The notes below the pieces were generated by a model. It saw only the letters and a program-made list of their open reading frames with translations, did no database searches and was not told where the DNA came from. Source: Providencia vermicola (GTDB lineage: Bacteria > Pseudomonadota > Gammaproteobacteria > Enterobacterales > Enterobacteriaceae). Taken from it: DNA of 64,000 nt. Each line of letters starts with the position of its first letter. Within the stretch, counting starts at the first letter, position 1. The translations under genes were made by a program, and so were the position numbers. Shown here piece after piece: positions 9,047 through 19,000 of this stretch. Where the stretch lies: contig NZ_JAGSPI010000002.1 of NCBI RefSeq assembly GCF_020381325.1, positions 248,001 through 312,000 on the forward strand. Reading direction: 5' to 3'.

Positions 9047-9323
9047 CCAACAACGTCACCATTCGAAATATGATTCACATTAAATACTCTAAATAGTTCG
9101 AAGGGTGACTAGGCGGCAAGAGAGGATATCCCGGGGAGCATACACAAGTATGTGACTCGGGTAGCTGAACGCAGCCAACAACGTCACCATTCGAAATATG
9201 ATTCACCTTAAATACTCTAAATAGTTCGAAAGGTGACTAGGCGGCAAGAGAGGATATCCCGGGGAGCATACACAAGTATGTGACTCGGGTAGCTGAACGC
9301 AGCCAACAACGTCACCATTCGAA
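9047..9323. repeat. Tandem 128-bp repeat array (two full units plus an end fragment)
   Basis: Two 99-bp elements occupy 9097-9195 and 9225-9323, separated by a 29-bp spacer. The tail of a third element with the same spacer precedes them (9047-9096). Each element is bounded by TTCGAA(A/G)GGTGAC and its near inverse GTCACCATTCGAA. Each contains TAGGCGGCAAG near the left end, an inner palindrome CATACACAAGTATG, and GCAGCCAAC near the right end. The period is 128 bases, and I see only two differences between the complete copies. A relative lies at 55866-56041. Both sites lie directly downstream of a minus-strand stop codon and upstream of a terminator, so the repeats are probably transcribed as 3' UTR structure. 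Confidence 0.9.
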
Positions 9324-9335
9324 ATATGACGAGTA

Positions 9336-10676
9336 TTATTCCCCTGCAATACTCATTTCGGGGATCAACACAGAGCCACACTGAATATTACTGCGAGTTT
9401 CGATATCATCAGCAATAGTGACCATATTGGCCCACATATCTTTTAGATTACCTGCAATAGTGATTTCACTCACTGGGTATTGGATTTCGCCGTTTTCGAC
9501 CCAAAAGCCTGATGCACCACGTGAGTAATCCCCTGTAATGCCGCTCACACCTTGCCCCATTAACTCAGTAACGACTAAACCTGTTCCCATTTGTTTGAGC
9601 AATGCATCAAAAGAAAGCCCTTGCCCAGCGATACGCCAGTTATGAATTCCCCCCGCATGGCCTGTACTCTGTAAACCCAGTTTGCGAGCAGAATAACTGG
9701 TCATTAGCCACGTTTGTAGAACGCCATCTTCCACGATATTACGCTCAGTTGTGCGTACACCTTCGCTATCGAAGGGTGAAGAGGCTAAACCACCAATTAA
9801 ATGTGGCTGCTCATTAATGGTTAACCAGCTTGGTAAAATTTGTTTGCCAAGGCTGTCTAATAAAAAAGACGATTTACGGTAAATGCTGCTGCCGCTGATT
9901 GCCCCAACAAGGTGACCAAACAACCCTGTCGCCACTTCTGACGCAAAAATGACGGGGGCTTTCATCGTTGGCAGTTTTCTTGGGGATAGACGCGCTAACG
10001 TGCGGCGAGCGCATTCTTGACCCACCCACTCAGGGGATTTCAATGCATCCACACTGCGACCAATGGTGTAAGCGTAGTCACGCTCCATATCACCATTATG
10101 CTCTGCAATAACGCAGCTCGACATAGAATAACGGCTTGAACAATAGCTTTGCAGCATGCCATGGGAGTTCCCAAATACGCGCACACCGTAGTGACCGTTA
10201 AAACTACCACCCTCGGTATTCACAATACGCGAGTCCGCATTGAGCGCCGACATTTCAGCGATAGATGCTAAACGAATGGCTTCTTCAGGGGAGAGCGCTG
10301 TCGCTTGGAATAATTTAAGGTCAGGCGCTTCAAACGCCAGCAATGATTTTTCTGCTGGGCCCGCACAGGGGTCTTCAGAGGTATAATTTGCAATATCGAT
10401 AGCGGCTTGAACGGTACGCTCGATGGCCTCAGGGCTTAAGTCTGTTGACGATGCGCTTCCTTTACGCTGTTGGTGATAAACAGTGATTCCAAGGGCGCCA
10501 TCACTGTTAAATTCAACATTTTCAACTTCGCCTTGACGGGTACTAACGCTTATCCCTGTGCTTTTATTCACAGCCACTTCCGCGGCATCACAACGTGACT
10601 TTGCAAATTCTAATGCGTGCGCAACTGCATCTTCGAGTTTTTTACGTTGTTCTGTGACTTGTTCGGTTACACTCAT
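9336..10676 (-). CDS. pmbA: Metalloprotease TldE (PmbA) subunit
   Basis: PmbA (TldE) pairs with TldD to form a heterodimeric zinc protease that degrades unfolded or leader peptides. In E. coli it is needed for microcin B17 maturation and CcdA turnover. The 446-residue protein is the family length and shows the conserved [17 protein letters not shown]-terminal strand and a C-terminal half with [38 protein letters not shown] and TIAGNLKDM. TldE lacks the HExxxH site of TldD, and none is seen here. It is divergent from darP as in E. coli. Its partner tldD lies at 13793-15238, and the repeat array begins 12 bases past its stop. Confidence 0.95.
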   Translation of the reverse strand: MSVTEQVTEQRKKLEDAVAHALEFAKSRCDAAEVAVNKSTGISVSTRQGEVENVEFNSDGALGITVYHQQRKGSASSTDLSPEAIERTVQAAIDIANYTSEDPCAGPAEKSLLAFEAPDLKLFQATALSPEEAIRLASIAEMSALNADSRIVNTEGGSFNGHYGVRVFGNSHGMLQSYCSSRYSMSSCVIAEHNGDMERDYAYTIGRSVDALKSPEWVGQECARRTLARLSPRKLPTMKAPVIFASEVATGLFGHLVGAISGSSIYRKSSFLLDSLGKQILPSWLTINEQPHLIGGLASSPFDSEGVRTTERNIVEDGVLQTWLMTSYSARKLGLQSTGHAGGIHNWRIAGQGLSFDALLKQMGTGLVVTELMGQGVSGITGDYSRGASGFWVENGEIQYPVSEITIAGNLKDMWANMVTIADDIETRSNIQCGSVLIPEMSIAGE

Positions 10677-10855
10677 GCATTCAATCCAATAATGTGGGGA
10701 AAATGTTTTTCTGCCCTAACATGCAAATGCTAGGTAGTCATAAAGGGGTTTTCCCAGTTACAATAGATAATAGTCAAATGTTAACACTCACAACGCAGTA
10801 AATCATATTAATTACATGTAATTTCACGACTGTGTTTGAAAAAAGGAAAATCGAT

Positions 10856-11401
10856 ATGGCCAAACAGCCTGATGACTGGCTGGATGACATCCCAGCGCCG
10901 CAAGACGAAGAAGACGAGGAGATCATTTGGGTCAGCAAAAGCGAAATTAAACGCGATGCTGAGATCCTCAAAAAACTGGGGGCTGAACTCGTTGATTTAA
11001 GTAAAAGCGAGCTTGAACGTATTCCATTGGACACTCAACTACTTGAGGCCATTGAGCTCGCTCAAAAAATTAAACGTGAAGGTCGCCGTCGACAATTACA
11101 GCTTATCGGTAAGTTATTACGTTCACGTGAAGTGGAACCGATTACCGAAGCCCTTGATAAACTGAAAAACCGCCATAACCAGCAAGTCGTTATTCTGCAT
11201 AAATTGGAAGATTTACGCACCCGTTTGCTGGAAGGGGGTGATGATGTGATTGAAGAAGTGGTGACGCTGTTCCCAACAACGGACAGGCAACAACTGCGCG
11301 CCCTTGTGCGTAATGCGAAAAAAGAACGTGAAGGCAACAAACCGCCAAAAGCGTATCGTCAAATATTCCAATATTTGAAAGACCAATCTGAAATCGCCTA
11401 A
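10856..11401 (+). CDS. darP: Ribosome biogenesis factor DarP (YjgA)
   Basis: DarP associates with late 50S precursors and helps peptidyl-transferase-centre maturation. At 181 residues it matches the family. The conserved [34 protein letters not shown] and [11 protein letters not shown] segments are clear. The ATG at 10856 ([10 protein letters not shown]) has AAAAGGAAAA upstream and aligns with E. coli YjgA. An upstream in-frame GTG at 10832 is not favoured. Just after its stop the 3' hairpin is split by a small mobile element (11432-11600). Confidence 0.94.
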   Translation: MAKQPDDWLDDIPAPQDEEDEEIIWVSKSEIKRDAEILKKLGAELVDLSKSELERIPLDTQLLEAIELAQKIKREGRRRQLQLIGKLLRSREVEPITEALDKLKNRHNQQVVILHKLEDLRTRLLEGGDDVIEEVVTLFPTTDRQQLRALVRNAKKEREGNKPPKAYRQIFQYLKDQSEIA

Positions 11402-11431
11402 TCGTTTTCCCCTATGCCTATTTTGGGCTAG

Positions 11432-11600
11432 GGGCTGTTTATCTTTGCTGCTGATTTTTACCGCTAAAAAGGCCAAAAAACAATTAAGACAATGATAAAT
11501 GTGTCAATCAAGATGACTGACTATTATCTACGTTAGCTATTGTGCTTAAACGCTGCCCTGCGGGTTCGATTAAAAATTGACCATCAAAGATAAACAGCCC
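11432..11600. mobile_element. MITE-like element, 169 bp, with 16-bp terminal inverted repeats and CTAG target duplication
   Basis: GGGCTGTTTATCTTTG at 11432-11447 and its exact inverse CAAAGATAAACAGCCC at 11585-11600 bound a 169-bp non-coding segment. CTAG stands immediately outside both ends (11428-11431 and 11601-11604), which reads as a four-base target duplication. IS5-group elements are known to prefer such targets, so a deletion derivative of an IS5-family element is plausible. No transposase fragment is seen. With the element removed, the flanks TTTTCCCCTA and TAGGGGAAAA would come together as a hairpin after darP. Confidence 0.75.
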
Positions 11601-11729
11601 CTAGGGGAAAATCCTAAAAAACACGCCTTCCATTGATAGCCCGCGTAAAGCCGCGTACTATTCGCCTGTTAGTCATACTCTGACCCGTATTATCGCGGCT
11701 GCTGAACCCCGATAAATCATGAGGAAGAT

Positions 11730-11960
11730 ATGGATAATACTCGAAATAGAGCATGGCGCAGAGCCCAAGCTCGTACCAATAAATCACGTGATCAACTGAA
11801 CGCTCGCCTCGTCGACTGTTATGCGCCAGAAAAAAACTGGAAACAGATGTATGGGCGCAGTGAAAAAATGATCCGCGCAGCCCAACTTGGCATGGCCTAC
11901 CCGCAAGTAAGCAGTGCCAAACTTGTGCGTAATAGCCTTGATGAGATCCAAGAAGATTAA
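11730..11960 (+). CDS. Small basic protein of unknown function, upstream of a tyrosine phosphatase
   Basis: I do not recognise this 76-residue protein. It is rich in Arg, Asn and Gln, has no signal peptide or membrane segment, and starts MDNTRNRAWRRAQARTNKSR. ATGAGGAAG gives a good ribosome binding site ahead of the ATG. Its TAA overlaps the ATG of the next gene (TAATG at 11958-11962), so the two are translationally coupled, which is the main evidence that it is real. A role linked to the phosphatase, such as substrate or partner, would be inference only. Confidence 0.75.
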   Translation: MDNTRNRAWRRAQARTNKSRDQLNARLVDCYAPEKNWKQMYGRSEKMIRAAQLGMAYPQVSSAKLVRNSLDEIQED

Positions 11961-12292
11961 TGAATATTTTATTCATTTGCAGTAAAAATCAATGGCGTAG
12001 CCCAACCGCTGAACAGATCTGGCGCAATCATGCAAGCTGGGTCACCCGTTCAGCGGGAACCAGTCGCCACGCCAAACGCCCCGTTAATGCCGATTTAATC
12101 CGTTGGGCTGATGTCATTTTTGTGATGGAACAAAAACACAAAAACCGCCTTAAGGCTGATTTTTCGCGCCTACTTGAGCACAAGCCCCTCCATGTTCTGG
12201 ATATTCCTGATGATTATCAGTATATGGATCCTGAACTGATAACCCTACTGGAAGATGCTGTGCCTCACATCCTTAACCAAACTGCTGTTTAA
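11960..12292 (+). CDS. Low-molecular-weight protein tyrosine phosphatase-like protein
   Basis: The 110-residue protein carries the CX5R phosphate-binding loop at its N-terminus (CSKNQWRS, residues 7-14), directly after a MNILFI strand, as in small tyrosine phosphatases. It matches the short predicted PTP family (COG4551 type) rather than the 145-residue Wzb/Etp type. The usual C-terminal DPxx Asp may be in LDIPDDYQYMDPEL. The gene is coupled to the preceding small ORF. Its 3' end overlaps the convergent hydrolase gene by 20 bases. Family fit is good, but the substrate is unknown. Confidence 0.85.
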   Translation: MNILFICSKNQWRSPTAEQIWRNHASWVTRSAGTSRHAKRPVNADLIRWADVIFVMEQKHKNRLKADFSRLLEHKPLHVLDIPDDYQYMDPELITLLEDAVPHILNQTAV

Positions 12293-12860
12293 TTGCCTCA
12301 AGCAAGGTAGGAAACGTCGTATAACCTTCCCTATCCAGAAAATGCCCTGCATTCTCTTCTATGATAACCTGTGTTTTTAATGCCTCCGCCAGCGCTTTTG
12401 ATGACGATGGTGAGACAATTTCATCATTGGTCGATATGATTGAAATTCGCTTATCAGCCAGATCAGTTAATGTTGCATAGTCGAGTGGGCTCAAGGTATG
12501 ACTACGCAGCTCAGGTAGCGTCTGTTGCTCTTCATCGAAGCCAGACACTAAGACATACCCCTTAACCGCTTGATTTTTATTTTGTAAAAAACGCAATGCG
12601 GTAACGCAGCCAAGGCTATGGCCAATCAATACAGACTCTTCGTCAATGTCAAAAGGAAGCTGTTGCAAACGCTGCTGCCATTTTACTGGATCGGGGGATA
12701 AAGAATCTGGCATGTCTGGCACATCAACTTTCGCACCAAGCGCTTCAAGCTGACTTTTTAGCCATGGGAACCAATTTTTTTCGGGGGATGCGGTATAGCC
12801 ATGAATAATAACGAACTTTTGATTTATTAATGGCCGTAACGTCGAAGTGAAGCTGCTCAT
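12273..12860 (-). CDS. RBBP9/YdeN-family serine hydrolase
   Basis: This is a 195-residue alpha/beta hydrolase of the RBBP9/YdeN family, a group of small serine hydrolases of mostly unknown substrate. Visible are the HGYTASPEKNWFPWL oxyanion region, the nucleophile elbow GHSLGC near residue 82, an Asp in STNDEIVSP, and the catalytic His in ENAGHFLDREGY near residue 171. No signal peptide is present, so it is probably cytoplasmic. AGGA lies ahead of the ATG on the minus strand. It converges on the phosphatase gene and may be a separate unit. Confidence 0.87.
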   Translation of the reverse strand: MSSFTSTLRPLINQKFVIIHGYTASPEKNWFPWLKSQLEALGAKVDVPDMPDSLSPDPVKWQQRLQQLPFDIDEESVLIGHSLGCVTALRFLQNKNQAVKGYVLVSGFDEEQQTLPELRSHTLSPLDYATLTDLADKRISIISTNDEIVSPSSSKALAEALKTQVIIEENAGHFLDREGYTTFPTLLEAIKQQFG

Positions 12861-12919
12861 CTTAGAATTCCTATCAACTCAGTTATCTTGCTTAGACTTT
12901 ACCATGAGTGATTGGAGAA

Positions 12920-13207
12920 TCAGTTAGCACTTTTTGTTATATCTAACGCAAAAACAAATTCGTCTTCCCACATATCTTGTGCATCATTCATCACATCAAT
13001 GACATCGGCAAATTCGATGCGTTGTTCTGCACTCATATGGCTAAAAATAATGGTTACGGGAAGCTCAATGCCTGCAGAAACCATGTCCCACAAAGCATCG
13101 AGGTTATGACCAAACCAATCTGGAAGCGAAAATTGCTGAGCAAATTGCTGATAAAAATCATTCAGTGTGTTTATCTGACGAAAATCAAAGCTCACCTGTT
13201 TGCTCAT
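12920..13207 (-). CDS. Barstar family ribonuclease inhibitor
   Basis: Barstar-type proteins bind and block barnase-type RNases inside the cell. The 95-residue protein starting at 13207 (MSKQVSFDFRQINTLNDFYQ) has the barstar core: LPDWFGHNLDALWDMVSAGIELPVTI near residues 35-60, matching the inhibitor helix that inserts into barnase. AAAGGA precedes this ATG. An upstream in-frame ATG at 13264 would start inside the RNase gene and is not preferred. It follows the barnase gene by 13 bases on the same strand. Confidence 0.9.
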   Translation of the reverse strand: MSKQVSFDFRQINTLNDFYQQFAQQFSLPDWFGHNLDALWDMVSAGIELPVTIIFSHMSAEQRIEFADVIDVMNDAQDMWEDEFVFALDITKSAN

Positions 13208-13220
13208 CGCGATGCTTCCT

Positions 13221-13706
13221 TTAATTGACTTGTTTAAAGCTCTTATAATGGTCGTGGGTAACAAAAATCATCCCATCTGAAGAGTATAGCAAACGATCGG
13301 CCCCGCGGTGCCCACAACGATAGTTGATATCCGCTTCAAACCATTGGCGATTATCTGCGATAGGCAATGATTTTTCACGATTCGAAAAACGATCCCCCCC
13401 AATTGCTCGCCCTGGTAAGACATCGCAAAGATTGCCTTTTTTGGCATCCCAACCCGCTTGTCTTGCCTCTTTTTTTGTTAGATAAAATGCAGGAAGTTTT
13501 TGGTATTTCTGCATATAACTAACGACATTCTGTTGCTCAGTCAGTTGGTCAATAGTTTTAGGAAGGGCATTTTCTCGGGCGATTGTTTGTTCTGAAGTCG
13601 CTGGCTTGTCTGATTGTGGTTTATCTTGAACATCACCGCTACGAAAGTATAGGCTCAGTACAATCAAAACAGCCATCAACACCAGTGATATGACTCTTTT
13701 ATTCAT
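13221..13706 (-). CDS. Exported barnase-type ribonuclease
   Basis: This 161-residue protein has an N-terminal hydrophobic segment (about residues 5-22) that could be a signal peptide or anchor, a spacer, and a barnase domain. The domain shows GWDAKKGNLCDVLPGRAIGG and, near the end, FEADINYRCGHRGADRLLYS and THDHYKSF. Compared with Bacillus barnase, the catalytic Glu73 (in FEADINY), Arg83 and Arg87 (in HRGADR) and His102 (in THDHY) are all kept. It should therefore be an active guanyl-preferring RNase of the microbial RNase family. The barstar gene lies immediately downstream and would protect the producer. No secretion or contact-delivery domain is seen. Confidence 0.93.
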   Translation of the reverse strand: MNKRVISLVLMAVLIVLSLYFRSGDVQDKPQSDKPATSEQTIARENALPKTIDQLTEQQNVVSYMQKYQKLPAFYLTKKEARQAGWDAKKGNLCDVLPGRAIGGDRFSNREKSLPIADNRQWFEADINYRCGHRGADRLLYSSDGMIFVTHDHYKSFKQVN

Positions 13707-13728
13707 TTATTACCTTTATGATGACAAT

Positions 13729-13762
13729 AACGGCAACCCATACTGACGCAAAGGCTGCCGTT
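13729..13762 (-). terminator. Hairpin after tldD
   Basis: On the minus strand, AACGGCAGCC (13753-13762) pairs with GGTTGCCGTT (13729-13738), followed by a weak T run. It sits between tldD and the barnase gene and is a probable terminator. Confidence 0.55.
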
Positions 13763-13792
13763 TAACACACTATAACGTGGAGTATCGCGAAA

Positions 13793-15238
13793 TTATGCAG
13801 TACCACCCACCGTCATTTTGTCTAATTTCAAGGTTGGTTGACCGACACCCACTGGCACACTTTGGCCTTCTTTACCACAAACGCCGACACCTTTGTCTAG
13901 TGCGAGGTCATTACCCACCATGGAAATTTGCTGCATCGCCTCAACACCTGAGCCAATCAGTGTAGCCCCTTTCACTGGCGATGTGATTTTCCCATTTTCA
14001 ATTAAGTAGGCTTCAGAGGTTGAAAACACAAATTTACCCGAGGTGATGTCAACCTGACCGCCGCCAAAATTCGGTGCGTAAATACCTTTGTCGACGCTAG
14101 CAATGATTTCTTCTGGTGTTGAAGAGCCTGCTAGCATGTAAGTATTCGTCATGCGCGGCATTGGCAGGTGCGCATAAGATTCACGACGTGCATTACCTGT
14201 TGGCGAAACGCCCATCAGGCGTGCATTCAGTTTATCTTGAATATAGTTACGTAAAATACCATTTTCTATTAGGACGTTATATTGCCCTGGTACCCCTTCA
14301 TCATCGATAGCAAGAGAACCACGACGACCTGCAATCGTGCCATCATCCACCACAGTACACAGCGGAGAAGCCACTTGCTCCCCCATTTGCCCAGAAAATA
14401 CAGATGTCCCGCGACGGTTAAAGTCACCTTCAAGGCCATGGCCAACCGCTTCGTGTAACAGCACGCCTGGCCAACCCGCTCCCAGTACCACAGGCATCAT
14501 ACCCGCAGGTGCTGCAATGGCAGATAAATTCACCAATGCCATACGTACCGCTTCACGGGCATATTGTTCTGCCACAATTTGGCCTTGATGTAATTCTAAG
14601 AAATATTCATAACCATAACGGCCACCGCCGCCACTGGCACCACGTTCACGCTTGCCATCATGTTCAACTAATACACTGACCGAAAGGCGCACTAATGGGC
14701 GAATATCTGCCGCCAGTGTGCCATCAGTTGCGGCAACCAGTACTTGCTCGTAAACACCTGTTAAACTCGCATTCACCTCGATAACACGCGGGTCTTCAGC
14801 ACGGGCGACTTGGTCGACACGGTGCAATAAATCAATTTTTTGTTCGCGCGACAGGCTCTGTAACGGATCGACTACGGAGTACAGTTTTTTGTATTCAACA
14901 TTGCTTAAAACGCGTGATTTACCCGAGCCTTGTTCGTTCACAATGCTTCGTGCTGCGGTAGCGCTTTGCATCAGCGCTTGCAGTGAGATTTGGTCAGCAT
15001 AAGCAAACCCTGTTTTTTCCCCGCTTACCGCTCTTACACCAACACCTTGGTCAATATTGTAAGAGCCATCTTTGATGATCCTATCTTCAAGTACCCAAGA
15101 CTCATGAAAACTTGACTGAAAAAACAGATCCGCATAATCCAGATGGCGCTCAGATAATACCCCTAAAATGTCATACAGATTTTCTTGCCCAAGGCGGTTG
15201 GCGGCCAGCAAATGTTCGCTGACAGAAGCTAAACTCAT
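13793..15238 (-). CDS. tldD: Metalloprotease TldD, catalytic subunit
   Basis: TldD is the zinc-bearing subunit of the TldD/TldE protease. The metal site [11 protein letters not shown] is present near residue 262, and the C-terminal Cys of the TldD type lies in [20 protein letters not shown]. The protein is 481 residues, as in E. coli. It is preceded on the same strand by yhdP and a nitrilase-like gene with only 5 bases between, so they form one operon. The partner pmbA lies 3.1 kb downstream, which is unlike E. coli where the two are far apart. Confidence 0.96.
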   Translation of the reverse strand: MSLASVSEHLLAANRLGQENLYDILGVLSERHLDYADLFFQSSFHESWVLEDRIIKDGSYNIDQGVGVRAVSGEKTGFAYADQISLQALMQSATAARSIVNEQGSGKSRVLSNVEYKKLYSVVDPLQSLSREQKIDLLHRVDQVARAEDPRVIEVNASLTGVYEQVLVAATDGTLAADIRPLVRLSVSVLVEHDGKRERGASGGGGRYGYEYFLELHQGQIVAEQYAREAVRMALVNLSAIAAPAGMMPVVLGAGWPGVLLHEAVGHGLEGDFNRRGTSVFSGQMGEQVASPLCTVVDDGTIAGRRGSLAIDDEGVPGQYNVLIENGILRNYIQDKLNARLMGVSPTGNARRESYAHLPMPRMTNTYMLAGSSTPEEIIASVDKGIYAPNFGGGQVDITSGKFVFSTSEAYLIENGKITSPVKGATLIGSGVEAMQQISMVGNDLALDKGVGVCGKEGQSVPVGVGQPTLKLDKMTVGGTA

Positions 15239-15243
15239 ATTCG

Positions 15244-16098
15244 TTACTCTTTAGTTGCGTCTTTTTTAATCAGAGAGGTCAGTTGCGGTCTGAAGCGGTT
15301 ATGTTTAACGACTCGAATTTGCTCACGCATGACACTCAAACTGTCTGTTTTAATATTCAATACCGTCGATGCCACTGCATCCACGTTCTTTTTCATCACT
15401 TTACCCCAACCATCAACGGCAAGGCTATGGCCCCACGTGCGGCGGGTTCCATGAACACCCACTTGAGCAGGTGCCAAAATATAACATTGGTTTTCAATCG
15501 CACGAGCACGCAATAATGGCTCCCAGTGCGCTTGACCGGTATAACGGGTAAATGCGGCTGGAACAGAAATAATTTCCGCACCTTGTTCTCGCAGCGCTTG
15601 GAACAAGCCAGGAAAACGTAGATCATAACAAATCGTCATCCCTAACCGACCCACCGGGGTATCCACCACAGTGATATGTTCTCCGCGTTGATAAATCACA
15701 GACTCATTATAGTTCCCTTGCTCATCTTCAATATTCACATCAAACATGTGAATTTTATCGTAGCGAGCTTTAATATTGCCTTCAGAATCAAATAATAAGC
15801 TGCTGCTTGTAATACGTTCGGGATCTTCACGGCTGATCATCGGCATAGACCCAACGAGGATCCACACATTATACCGTTTTGCCATGGCGCTGATGGCGTC
15901 TTGTAGCGGGCCTTTTCCTTGAACCTCAGCTTGTTTACGGTAAGTCGCCGCGTCCGCAAAGAGCAATGCATTTTCAGGTGTCAAAACTAACTGAACAGTC
16001 TCTGGCAACTGTTTGATTTGCTGCTCGATCTGCGCCAAATTGTGCTTAGTATTATTTCCGCTACATAACTGCAAAAGTGCAACGTTACCATTTTTCAT
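15244..16098 (-). CDS. Carbon-nitrogen hydrolase, deaminated glutathione amidase-like
   Basis: The 284-residue protein belongs to the nitrilase superfamily, close to the NIT1 branch that hydrolyses deaminated glutathione, a repair reaction. The catalytic triad is visible: Glu in LTPENALLF (about 41), Lys in [10 protein letters not shown] (about 115) and Cys in [14 protein letters not shown] (about 157). No signal peptide is seen. It overlaps the yhdP stop (TAATG) and is 5 bases from tldD. An omega-amidase or other nitrilase substrate cannot be excluded from sequence alone. Confidence 0.85.
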   Translation of the reverse strand: MKNGNVALLQLCSGNNTKHNLAQIEQQIKQLPETVQLVLTPENALLFADAATYRKQAEVQGKGPLQDAISAMAKRYNVWILVGSMPMISREDPERITSSSLLFDSEGNIKARYDKIHMFDVNIEDEQGNYNESVIYQRGEHITVVDTPVGRLGMTICYDLRFPGLFQALREQGAEIISVPAAFTRYTGQAHWEPLLRARAIENQCYILAPAQVGVHGTRRTWGHSLAVDGWGKVMKKNVDAVASTVLNIKTDSLSVMREQIRVVKHNRFRPQLTSLIKKDATKE

Positions 16099-19000
16099 TA
16101 CTCTTGAGTCTCCTTTAGTTGACGTAATACTTCATCAATTTTTGGCTCGTCCAAGCTACCTGTTACACGATAACGGATAACAGAAACTTTGCTCCATAAT
16201 GGACCGAGCACTTTCGTCGCCGCGAATACCGCAGCGCCTGCAAATGGGTTGACCACAAATGCGGTTGCTACCCCTACTGTAGCAGAAATTTCAGGTGTAA
16301 TGACCGCTTCTAAGTTAATTTGGCGTTTAACAAGGTCAACCTCACCATTTAAAGCAATATCCGCGACCAAACCATCCACAACTGTGTTTTTTGATGTCAT
16401 TACGCCATTGTGAAGGGTTGCATCCCCTTTAATCGAGTCAAAGTCGAAATCGTTGTTAAACGTATCGCGAAAATCGAACTGTAACTTCCGTAATAAGGCG
16501 TCGAAGCTGACTAAGCGCAGGATCTGCCCTGCACGCCCACCGCCCATCTTCGCTATTGCCCCTTTACCCAGTTTTGCCGAGAGCTTGCCGTTTAATGAGG
16601 CAACGTCTGGTGACCACGGCAAATTGCCCCAGTCTAAATTAAATTCAATCGTATAAGGGGACTCAATAATTGGCACTAACATACCGAAATAAGCCGCCGT
16701 TTCATCGAAAGCTTCCCCAGTTAAGGAGCCCGCCACTTCGGTTTTATTGCCATCACCGCTGCGCCAAATAGCATCCAATTTTAGCTGCATTGCACTATTG
16801 TTTAGCACACCATCAGTGAGTTGCAACGCATTACCTTGTGGAATGATATTCGCGCTAAACTCACCCAGTTTTTGCCCCACTAGCCAGCACTCTTTACAAA
16901 CCACATTCAGTTGGGGCCAGTGGCTAAAATCAAAGCGCTCGGAACCCGTTGTACTTTCTGCGGTTGAACTTGGGTTGTAATACAGGTAATCAATCTCGAC
17001 TTTCCAAGGTTGTTTGGCATAAATTTCCAGCGAACCTTTTAGATTTTCACTATCTACGCTAACAACTTGGTCATCCCGTTGTAAATCATACGAAAAGTTT
17101 AAATCTTTCCAATACTGCCCACCAAGGTAAATAGAAGCCAGTTTGACCTCCAGTACTTCAGGAAGGCGAATATTCACGCCACCTTGACGGCTATTTGATG
17201 AAACTAACAACCCAGCGAGTTTGTCCCAGTCCATGGCCTTAATAGGGGGAAGAGAGACAACAATCGCCGTATTTTTCGGTAATTCAGGTGTTTGGTTTTG
17301 CCATGGGGCAATGTGGGCTTTGAGTAGCCTTAACGGCTTATCACTCAAGTTCCATACTGTATTAAAACCAAGACGTTTGCCAATATCACCACCAATGGTC
17401 AGTTGCTCAGTATCGCCTTTTGCTTGAACATTAATTTGCCCTAATTCTGCCAGTAACTGACTATTTAGCGCAGGTAATTGGCTTTGTAGCTGCTTCAAGC
17501 CTGCAGTGACATCAATTTGCAAACTCACTTTTTCTTTTGCCGAGTCAGGTAAATTTATCGTGACATGACCTTTCCAATCACTGGTACCAGACACTTTCTG
17601 TTTAATTTCTTCAGGGATCATCGCCAATTTATTCAGCGCCCAATTCCCCGCGATGTTCACATCAACCTGATAATCTTTCGAGCCCGTCAACGTTGTAAAA
17701 TCAACAGAGATAGGTTGCCCAAACCACTGCCCCTGTAGCTTATCACCAACCAAGTCGCCATTATTAAAGCTGAAACTGCCTGTTAATGACGAAATAGTGC
17801 TATCAATAGGCTGAATGAATAAATCATTTTTATTAAGGTTAACTTTCCCTTTTGCGACAACATCTTTCCCCGCACTTAATGGGATAGACAAACTGAGCTG
17901 TCCATTCACGATGCCACCAATTTGTAACTCTTCCAAGGTATCACCTATGGAATGTTTCATCGGTGTGTGCACAAAATATTGCTGAATTTGCGTTCCTGTG
18001 CCGCTAATATCCGCATCGATATACAGCATCTCGTCGGTGTAATCACGGATAACCGCATCAAGGTTGGTTGCGGTTGCCTCTGCCAGTTTGACCGTTGGCG
18101 CATGCATATACAGACCTGCACGGCGAAAATCTAAATCCATGTCCAAGTTGAGTAACGCTGGCCATTCGCTGTCATACTCGAAAGTGGCATCTCTTAGCGG
18201 CACATACACTTGGAATTGACCATCATTGTGGTCATATGGGAAATTGGCAGGGTCGCCTTTATACACCAATGTGGCGTTGTCGACCTTTCCTGCAATAATC
18301 GCTTTTGTCAGGTAGTCAGCAACATCTTGCCCCATTAATTTTTGAGGGAAATAGCGCCATGCATCTCCTGCATCATCCAGTCGAATACCCGATAGAATCG
18401 CTAAATCGGCATAATTGCCTTTTTTAGCTTTGGCATAACGAAATTCGCCGTTTGCCCACAGCGATGTGGCTTGTACATCTAAGGCAGGGCTCCAAAGCTT
18501 AAATTCACTGTCGTTATCGACCCAATACAGCTGTCCTTTTGCAGTGGAAATAGTAAAAGGCGCTTTAAATTCATCACGGTAATCGACTTCGCTGTCTTGC
18601 AGGTTGAAAGAGAGCCCACCACTTTGCATTCCCCCTATCAATACACCAGAGAAATGATCCACAGAAGGAAGCGCCTTCCACTTTTTCCAGCTAACATCCT
18701 GCCAATCTAAGCTAACTTGCAAAGATTCGGGCCTATTTTGCGTCGCATCCAGCGCAAATTCGCTCACGATCCCAGTTGGTTGCCGATGTTGCCAATCTTG
18801 TACCATGTCTGGTGTGAGAAATGAAAACGTTGGTAAGACTTCACTTAGACGCTCAAGCTCAATATTCTTTGCTCGAACACGCCAATGGTCGTTATCTTGA
18901 TATTTTTTCGATGCAGGTAAATACAGCACCGACACACTACCTTGTGGCCAAATGAACTCATTGGTTTTTAATGTATCAAGCTCAGGAATATTAAATAACC

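Noticed and set aside
9047-9323. Tandem repeats as a CRISPR array
   Set aside because: Repeats are 99 bp with an identical 29-bp spacer sequence; a CRISPR array would have short repeats and different spacers, and no cas gene is present.
16189-18134. Several plus-strand frames of 60-80 codons opposite yhdP
   Set aside because: They are antisense shadows of a long conserved gene with no ribosome binding sites or family features.
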